From: Actinomycetes bacterium
GTDB lineage: Bacteria; Actinomycetota; Actinomycetes; Actinomycetales; Actinomycetaceae
DNA length: 11,335 nucleotides
Direction of reading: 5' to 3'
Assembly (NCBI GenBank): GCA_023387755.1
Contig: JAEWHO010000058.1
Span: 1 to 11,335, forward strand
Below are positions 6,215 through 11,335 of the stretch, one piece after another (position 1 is the stretch's first letter; each line of letters begins with the position of its first letter). A program made the position numbers and the translations under genes. Under the pieces are notes generated by a model. The model searched no databases, was not told the DNA's origin, and saw only the letters and a list, made by a program, of their open reading frames with translations.

Positions 6215-6937
6215 TTAGACGCGAAGCCGCCGGGGCTGGAGGCGTTCTTCGACGACGTCATCGCCGTCACAATAGGTGTGCCAGCCGTATACCTCAGGCC
6301 GGTCACTGATGACCTCCATCAGTTCAGTGCCGTGGTAGACCAACCCGATACCATCTTCGGAGCTGTAGGCACTGGGGAATACTCCCTGCCCGACGAGCTC
6401 CTGAAGGAGGGTGCGCCGGAGTGGGTTAACGCCATAGTGGACGCCGTTACCATAGGGCAAGAAGCCGAGACCGTTGGTGCAGGGGCGCAGCTCTTCGCCG
6501 AAAGAGTCGGTGGCACCGCCTTGGTGCCAACACATCGACCCAGCGGACACCCCTCCCAAGATAACGCCTCGTTCCCAGGCTTCCCGCATGATCTCGCCGA
6601 TTCCGTGTACTTGCCATACGGCTAGCAGATTAGCGACGGAGCCGCCATCGACCCAGATAACGTCCTGGGCAAGGAGGTACTCGCGGATATCGGCCACATT
6701 CGGCATGGCGAACAGCTGAAGTGGGTTGAATTGCCACCCCTGCCGCCGGGCAGCCTCCCCGCGCTCTGCCAGGCGGGAGAGCCGATCACCGGTGGCGGTC
6801 GCGAGGAACCCGAACTGAGGCCGGCGCCCGTGTACGCCAGCTAGCTCCATAGCGTGACGGACCAGGGGGCCGAATTCAATCCCTCCATAAGCACTGGGAT
6901 GGTAGGCACCGGAAGTGGCAACAATAAAACGATCCAT
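6215..6937 (-). CDS. S51 family serine peptidase (peptidase E-like)
   Basis: A 240-residue cytosolic hydrolase of peptidase family S51. The nucleophile is Ser131 in GGVSAGSMCW (128-137), in a GxSxG elbow. DGGSVANLL (97-105) is the conserved pocket. Downstream are ATDSFGEELRP (142-152), GLGFLPYGNGVHYG (156-169, His167) and SSEDGIGLVYHG (192-203, Glu194). This layout resembles the Listeria Lmo0363-type subgroup, in which Ser, His and Glu form the triad, rather than Salmonella PepE (Asp-X dipeptidase); the substrate is unknown. The ATG at 6937 (MDRFIVATSG) begins where family similarity begins; another in-frame ATG is at 6952, and neither has a clear ribosome binding site. The frame is open to 7312, but that extension runs through the neighbouring flavodoxin gene and is not credible. 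Tandem stem-loops precede the gene. Confidence 0.88.
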   Translation of the reverse strand: MDRFIVATSGAYHPSAYGGIEFGPLVRHAMELAGVHGRRPQFGFLATATGDRLSRLAERGEAARRQGWQFNPLQLFAMPNVADIREYLLAQDVIWVDGGSVANLLAVWQVHGIGEIMREAWERGVILGGVSAGSMCWHQGGATDSFGEELRPCTNGLGFLPYGNGVHYGVNPLRRTLLQELVGQGVFPSAYSSEDGIGLVYHGTELMEVISDRPEVYGWHTYCDGDDVVEERLQPRRLRV

Positions 6938-6959
6938 GGGGGGAAATACCATGATGAGG

Positions 6960-6994
6960 CGAGTGGCGGCCCCAAACAGAGGGTCCGCCACTCG
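6960..6994 (-). other. Strong stem-loop upstream of the S51 peptidase gene
   Basis: CGAGTGGCGG (6960-6969) and CCGCCACTCG (6985-6994) pair perfectly over 10 bp, with up to three further G:C pairs in the loop. It ends 22 bases before the peptidase start, on the same transcript as the flavodoxin if the two are cotranscribed. No T-run follows on the minus strand. It may be a weak terminator, attenuator or mRNA-stabilising/processing hairpin. Confidence 0.6.
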
Positions 6995-7000
6995 GTTTGC

Positions 7001-7017
7001 TTCACCCCAACGGTGAA
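7001..7017 (-). other. Short stem-loop just past the flavodoxin stop
   Basis: TTCACC (7001-7006) pairs with GGTGAA (7012-7017) around a five-base loop, starting five bases after the flavodoxin stop codon on the minus strand. With the larger hairpin next to it, it forms a tandem structure in the 85-base intergenic region. Confidence 0.45.
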
Positions 7018-7022
7018 TTACA

Positions 7023-7526
7023 TTAGGACAGTTCTTGCTGCTCGCTGAGCTGCTGGGCGATCGAGGCTGCCCAGGCCCGGATCTTGTCCCACTCCCGGTA
7101 GTCACCTTCCGGCGCGTTACCCAGGCGTGCGACGGTTCGCTCCCGCAGGGATAGCTGACCGAGATCAAGCCTCCCCTTAAACACCTCGTGATCGATGGGG
7201 TTGATTGACAGCAGCACAGGACCGACACGACGCGGGTCTTGGACATTGCCCTTGGGTACACCTGCCAAACCGCAGGAGAAAGTCCACAGCGGAATTTCAC
7301 GCAGCTGGTCACGGAAACGCTGCACGAAACTACGCGCGGACTCGAGCCACTGGGTCATGTACACAGCAGAGCCGAGAACGACGGCGTCGATCCCTTCTAA
7401 GTCACGCACATCGGCCGGATCCTGCCGACGGGATTCGTGCCCGTGGGTGCGCAACTCCTCGACAATGGCATCCCCAATTTCAGCGGTCGCCCCGTGTTGG
7501 GAGGCAATGACGACGAGAACCTTCAT
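7023..7526 (-). CDS. Flavodoxin-domain protein (HemG-like/Flavodoxin_5)
   Basis: A 167-residue single-domain flavodoxin fold, probably FMN-binding and cytosolic. The phosphate-binding loop follows strand 1 (MKVLVVIASQHGATAEIGDA, residues 1-20). The isoalloxazine-contacting loop is GSAVYMTQW (52-60), and WTFSCGLAGV (81-90) forms the next strand-turn. The C-terminal motif GDYREWDKIRAWA resembles the actinobacterial group often labelled flavodoxin or protoporphyrinogen oxidase HemG-like. No haem genes are nearby, so the electron partner is unknown. GGAG sits only about two bases before the ATG, and AAGGA about 11 bases before it. The gene follows pheT by 69 bases with no terminator between, so readthrough from pheST is likely. 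Confidence 0.88.
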   Translation of the reverse strand: MKVLVVIASQHGATAEIGDAIVEELRTHGHESRRQDPADVRDLEGIDAVVLGSAVYMTQWLESARSFVQRFRDQLREIPLWTFSCGLAGVPKGNVQDPRRVGPVLLSINPIDHEVFKGRLDLGQLSLRERTVARLGNAPEGDYREWDKIRAWAASIAQQLSEQQELS

Positions 7527-7595
7527 TTCTCCAGTTTTCCTTAGATCAAGTGGTCCTAACCAAAGTGTAAATCACCTCGGTCCATCATGCTGAGC

Positions 7596-10130
7596 TCAGC
7601 CTCGCAACTGTGCTCCGAGTCGTGCTTGGGCTCCCTTGATAACCCGGTGGCGCACCTGGTTAATATCTTCGGCACTCAAAGTCCGATCATGAGCACGAAT
7701 CCGCAGCGCGACGGCGATTGAATAGTGGCCGGGCTCGATGCCAGTCCCTCGATAAATATCAAAGGTGCGCACGTCTTCGGCCAGTTCCTTGGCTGCCTGC
7801 CACACCACCTTCTCCACATCCGCGGCGCTCACGGAGTCGGCGACGACGAAGGCGAAGTCTTCCTTCGCTGGTGGGTAGGTGGAAACGTGGCTGACCAGGT
7901 GCTCTTCATCCGGGATCGCCGCGAGCAGCGCATCCGTATCCAATTCGAAGGCACAGGTGCGGGCAGCCAGCCCGAGTTCCCTGCAGATCTCGGGATGAAC
8001 CTCACCCGCATGCCCGATCAGCTCGCCGGCAGCATAGAGCCCGGCGCAGCGGCCCGGATGGTAGGGGGTGGTGGAAGCGGTTTTAACTTCCAGGCGCACG
8101 CCCACGCTGGTAGCAGTAATCCGCGCCAGTTCGATGGCATCGGCCCAGTCATAGGAGCGTACCGGCCCTAGTGCTCCACCCCCGCTGACCGGCCCGCTCA
8201 CGACCCCAGCAACATGCCAGGGCTGCTGCGGGACTACAGCGGTAATCTCGGCTAGATCAGCTTCGCTCGGGCGAGCGCCCACGGCAGGCAGCACCGTAGC
8301 GGTGAGCTCCCCTGGCCGAACCACCATGCCGGCTTCCACCAGCGCAATGCGTTCCAGACCGCGGGAGATATTCCGTGCCGCTGCATCGAGCAGATTGGGT
8401 AACAGATGGGAACGTAAGTAGGGCTGGTCATCGGCCAGGGGGTTAGCCAGACGCAGACGGTTTGCCCCTCCGTCGTCAGGCTCGATCCCGAGATGGTCCT
8501 CACCCTCAAATGGGAAGCACAGTACCTCGATGAGGCCGTGTTCCGCGAGCGCTCGCATAATGGTGCGCCGCGCGCGCTGGTCCCGGGTTAGGCCCATGGC
8601 GACGGGAGCGTGCGGGATGATGGAAGGGATCTCGTCATAGCCGACAATACGGGCGACTTCCTCCACCAAATCGGCGCCGACGGTGAGGTCAGGCCGCCAT
8701 GAGGGTGCCCAGACCTGCCAAGACTCGCCCTGTTCTACCCGGCAGCCGATCGATTCCAAAACTGTCGCGATATCGGCCTCGCTCGTCGACAAGCCCGCTA
8801 AACCAGCCACCTGCCCGGGACGGAACGTAATCGGGGCCCGCTCAGTGAGCTCGTTAACGTCACCCACGCGGCCGGCGTCCTGCCCGCCGCCGTACTCCAC
8901 CAGCAGATCGACGGCGCGTTGGGCCGCCACCGGCGGTAGCAACGGGTCAACGCCGCGTTCGAAACGCTTGGCTGCCTCACTGGGCAGCTTATGCCGACGG
9001 GCGGTACGCGCCACGGTGACAGGATCAAAGTGGGCCGCCTCGATGAGCACATTCGTGGTGTTTTCATTGACCTCGGTGGCGTCCCCGCCCATCACTCCGG
9101 CGAAACCCAGAATACGGGTGCCGTTGTCATCGGTGATGAGCAGGTCTTCGGTCTCCAAGGTGCGCTCGACATCGTCGAGGGTTGTGAACTGCTCCCCTGC
9201 CCGTGCCCGACGCACCGTAATATCACCGCGCATGAGATCGAGATCGTAGGCGTGCAGGGGTTGGCCGAGGTCCAGCATGACGTAGTTGGTGACGTCAACG
9301 GCAAGACTGATTGGCCGCATCCCGGCTGCAATCAGCCGCTGCTGCATCCATGCCGGTGACTGGCGTTGCGGGTCAATGCCGGTAACGACGCGCGTGACAA
9401 AGCGGTCACAACCCGCCTTGCCGTGAATAGGAGCGTCGTCAGTAAGAGCGACGCCGTAGGCGTCCGCCGTCGTCGCGGGAACCTCAACGCGGCTGGCCGG
9501 ATCAACGAAGGTGGCCCCCGTGGAGTGGCTGTATTCGCGCGCAACCCCACGCATGGAGAAGCAATAGCCGCGGTCCGGAGTGACGTTGATTTCTAGCAAT
9601 TCCCCACGTAACCCCAGAAATTCGGCGACCGGCTCACCGGGGGCGGGGAAAGAATCATAGCGTTCGTTGAGCACGATAATGCCGTCGTGGTCTTCGCCGA
9701 GACCCAGCTCGCGGTCAGAGCAGATCATGCCGTCGGACCAGTGCCCGTAGGTTTTGCGGGCAGCGATCTGGAAATCCCCCGGCAGGGTGGTTCCCGGGAG
9801 GGAGACGACGACGTAATCGCCAACGCCGAAGTTGTGTGCGCCGCAGATAATTCCGCGGCTGAGAAGGTTACTGGGCTCCTTGCCGGTACCCGGCTCATCA
9901 TTGTGTTCGCCGACGTCAACCCGGCAGTAATTCACGGTTTTCCCGTTTTTATGGGTTTCTTTATCGCAGGTGAGGACCTTACCGACCACCAGGGGCCCGG
10001 TAACGGCAGGCGGGTGGATCTCTTCTTCTTCCAAGCCCACCCGCACCAGGGCGGCGGCTAGTTCCTCGGCGGTGGTGCTGGCGGGTACCTCGACGTGATC
10101 GCGCAGCCAGTCAATTGGTACGTATGGCAT
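7596..10130 (-). CDS. pheT: Phenylalanyl-tRNA synthetase beta subunit
   Basis: An 844-residue beta subunit of the (alpha-beta)2 class II PheRS, which charges tRNA-Phe. Domains in order: an N-terminal MPYVPIDWLRDHV segment; an EMAP/OB-type tRNA-binding domain around 45-160 (ICGAHNFGVGDYVVVSLPG and SDGMICSDRELGLG); B3/B4 editing domain around 215-400; B5 domain around 430-500 (SWRPDLTVGADLVEEVARI, GYDEIP); a catalytic-like core; and a C-terminal ferredoxin-fold anticodon-binding (FDX-ACB) domain around 748-844 (STYPPAKEDFAFVVAD). The length is normal and nothing is truncated. The ATG at 10130 shares its first base with the pheS stop (TAATG), and GGGGAGGGG just upstream inside pheS gives a strong ribosome binding site. 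Expression is coupled to pheS. Confidence 0.97.
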   Translation of the reverse strand: MPYVPIDWLRDHVEVPASTTAEELAAALVRVGLEEEEIHPPAVTGPLVVGKVLTCDKETHKNGKTVNYCRVDVGEHNDEPGTGKEPSNLLSRGIICGAHNFGVGDYVVVSLPGTTLPGDFQIAARKTYGHWSDGMICSDRELGLGEDHDGIIVLNERYDSFPAPGEPVAEFLGLRGELLEINVTPDRGYCFSMRGVAREYSHSTGATFVDPASRVEVPATTADAYGVALTDDAPIHGKAGCDRFVTRVVTGIDPQRQSPAWMQQRLIAAGMRPISLAVDVTNYVMLDLGQPLHAYDLDLMRGDITVRRARAGEQFTTLDDVERTLETEDLLITDDNGTRILGFAGVMGGDATEVNENTTNVLIEAAHFDPVTVARTARRHKLPSEAAKRFERGVDPLLPPVAAQRAVDLLVEYGGGQDAGRVGDVNELTERAPITFRPGQVAGLAGLSTSEADIATVLESIGCRVEQGESWQVWAPSWRPDLTVGADLVEEVARIVGYDEIPSIIPHAPVAMGLTRDQRARRTIMRALAEHGLIEVLCFPFEGEDHLGIEPDDGGANRLRLANPLADDQPYLRSHLLPNLLDAAARNISRGLERIALVEAGMVVRPGELTATVLPAVGARPSEADLAEITAVVPQQPWHVAGVVSGPVSGGGALGPVRSYDWADAIELARITATSVGVRLEVKTASTTPYHPGRCAGLYAAGELIGHAGEVHPEICRELGLAARTCAFELDTDALLAAIPDEEHLVSHVSTYPPAKEDFAFVVADSVSAADVEKVVWQAAKELAEDVRTFDIYRGTGIEPGHYSIAVALRIRAHDRTLSAEDINQVRHRVIKGAQARLGAQLRG

Positions 10131-11191
10131 TAGATTCCCCTCCCCAAGGACGTGGGACCGAACTGGGTGGTGAAGCGCATATCGCCTTCGACCATATCCC
10201 GCATATCGTCAATCTGGTGGCGCAGCATGACGCCACGTTCAATCCCCATTCCGAACGCGAAACCGGTGTACTCCTCCGGATCAATCCCGCAGGCGCGCAG
10301 CACGTTGGGGTTCACCATGCCGCAGCCACCCCATTCAATCCAGCCGGCACCGCCCTTCTTTTGCGGGAACCACAGGTCCAGTTCAGCACTCGGTTCAGTG
10401 AACGGGAAATAGGAGGGGCGCAAGCGGGTGTGAGCCTGCGGGCCGAACATCCACTTAGCGAAGTGGTCCAGCGTACCTTTCAGGTGTGCCATCGTCAGGC
10501 CCTTATCAACCGCTAAGCCTTCCACCTGGTGAAATACCGGCGCATGGGTAGCATCGAGCTGGTCTGAGCGGAACACCTTGCCCGGGCACGCAATATACAG
10601 GGGCGGATCCTGCGCCAACATGGTGCGGGCCTGCACGCTAGAGGTGTGGGTACGCATCACCAGGTGGGAACCGGGTGCGTCAACGAAGAACGTGTCCTGC
10701 ATCTGCCGGGCAGGATGATCGGGCCCGAAGTTCAGCGCATCGAAATTGAACCATTCGTGCTCAATCTCTGGCCCCTCAGCGATCTGCCACCCCATGGAGG
10801 CAAAGAAATCCGAGATATCGTCCATGAGCAGACTAATCGGGTGCCGTGCCCCTTGCGGTAGGCGACGTGCCGGAATGGTGACGTCAACTGTCTCTTCCTG
10901 CAACACGCGTTCAGCTTCAGCTGCTTTCAACGTTTCCTCACGCGCAGCCAAGGCCTGATTCACCCGCCCACGGGCTTGCCCCATTCGCTTACCAGCGACA
11001 GCCCGGTCGCTCGGATCCAGGCTTTTGATCTGTCGGTTCGCGGCCGCCAGCGGGGATGCATCGGCAGCATGTGCGAGCCGGACCGCTTTGAGCGCGTCCA
11101 AGGAGTCGGCCTGTTCGATTGCGGCTAGGGCTTCCTCAACCGCGACATTCACGCCCGCTTCATCGAGCGGGCTCAACGCTGTCTGAGACAT
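10130..11191 (-). CDS. pheS: Phenylalanyl-tRNA synthetase alpha subunit
   Basis: The 353-residue catalytic subunit of PheRS. Residues ~1-100 are the N-terminal coiled-coil region that contacts tRNA-Phe. Class II motifs follow: motif 1 near 117-142 (HPISLLMDDISDFFASMGW); motif 2 with FRSDQLDATHAPVFHQVEG (207-225); motif 3 with GFAFGMGIERGVMLR (310-324). MRTHTSSVQARTML (179-192) is the conserved phenylalanine-site segment. The GGCGMVNPNVL region (288-298) is also present, so the enzyme looks intact. AAAGG lies five bases before the ATG at 11191. A TAAGAT hexamer at 11225-11220 could be the -10, but no -35 is evident. pheS and pheT form one operon with a one-base overlap. Confidence 0.97.
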   Translation of the reverse strand: MSQTALSPLDEAGVNVAVEEALAAIEQADSLDALKAVRLAHAADASPLAAANRQIKSLDPSDRAVAGKRMGQARGRVNQALAAREETLKAAEAERVLQEETVDVTIPARRLPQGARHPISLLMDDISDFFASMGWQIAEGPEIEHEWFNFDALNFGPDHPARQMQDTFFVDAPGSHLVMRTHTSSVQARTMLAQDPPLYIACPGKVFRSDQLDATHAPVFHQVEGLAVDKGLTMAHLKGTLDHFAKWMFGPQAHTRLRPSYFPFTEPSAELDLWFPQKKGGAGWIEWGGCGMVNPNVLRACGIDPEEYTGFAFGMGIERGVMLRHQIDDMRDMVEGDMRFTTQFGPTSLGRGI

Positions 11192-11256
11192 GGTGACCTT
11201 TCATTGATGACCGACTCAAATCTTACCGCGCCCGTTTCATTGCGCGGGTGCGAGTC

Positions 11257-11335
11257 TCAGGTGGCGGCCCCCATACCGACCAGGGAAATGACGAGCATTT
11301 TCTTACGGCCCACGAGATCACCGTAATGTCCAAAG
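11257..11335 (-). pseudogene. MFS (MHS-type) transporter fragment ending in a premature stop
   Basis: Reading leftwards from the window edge, 25 codons give FGHYGDLVGRKKMLVISLVG then MGAAT and a TGA at 11259-11257. GHYGD-x-x-GRKK is the loop 2-3 signature of major facilitator transporters, here like the metabolite:H+ symporter subfamily (GHFGDRxGRKK...MGxATFLIG). A functional protein needs roughly 350 more residues after this point, and none follow before pheS. The arginine usual after GD is Leu here. The gene continues outside the window, so only its truncated 3' end can be judged. It lies about 65 bases upstream of pheS, on the same strand. Confidence 0.7.

Noticed and set aside
6938..7312. 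Extension of the S51 peptidase frame upstream to 7312
   Set aside because: It would run through most of the flavodoxin gene on the same strand in a different frame, and the extra peptide has no family similarity.
7589..7600. GCTGAGCTCAGC palindrome at the end of pheT
   Set aside because: It spans the pheT stop codon, has no loop and no T-run, and is compatible with chance in coding sequence.
11226..11249. CCGCGC/GCGCGG inverted repeat between the MFS stub and pheS
   Set aside because: The stem is short, with a 10-base loop and no T-run on either strand, so it is not supportable as a terminator or attenuator.

Overview
The window looks like chromosome of a GC-rich actinobacterium, most likely in or near Actinomycetaceae (Trueperella/Arcanobacterium/Actinomyces type). 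This is inferred from the rRNA-leader signature, the tyrS-rrn arrangement, the standalone ArgR and the style of the HicB-like/DUF4097 pair; no species can be named from sequence alone. Most genes lie on the minus strand and are housekeeping. I see no phage, IS element, CRISPR array or tRNA gene.

Layout, left to right. Positions 1-370 hold, on the minus strand, the promoter region and 5' leader of an rRNA operon whose 16S gene lies off the left end: two TTGACT-type promoters and the conserved box near 91-117. Next is a strong intrinsic terminator (540-573) and then tyrS (599-1870, minus), so the minus-strand order is tyrS, terminator, rrn promoters, 16S. Divergent from tyrS is a decayed Kef-type cation/proton antiporter (1981-2566): its N-terminal membrane helices are joined, out of frame, to the tail of its RCK domain. 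A plus-strand two-gene operon follows: a ribbon-helix-helix (HicB-like) regulator with a perfect palindrome inside its promoter, translationally linked to a DUF4097 beta-repeat protein (2652-3907). Converging on it is a minus-strand pair, argR and an overlapping S66 (MccF/LD-carboxypeptidase-like) peptidase (3962-5522).

After a gap of about 430 bases with no recognisable gene (5523-5949), a minus-strand block reads from right to left: pheS, pheT, a flavodoxin-domain protein, an S51 (peptidase E-like) serine peptidase and a 70-residue membrane protein. pheS and pheT overlap by one base (TAATG), and together they encode both subunits of phenylalanyl-tRNA synthetase. Tandem stem-loops separate the flavodoxin and peptidase genes. 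At the right edge, directly upstream of pheS, lies the stub of an MFS transporter that runs into a stop codon just after the conserved GRKK loop.

The main theme is a stable housekeeping core (tyrS, pheST, argR, rrn) beside eroded transporters (Kef, MFS) and one intact, self-contained regulatory operon (RHH plus DUF4097). That operon is the best candidate for something under-described. I did not find convincing evidence of a wholly new multi-gene system.
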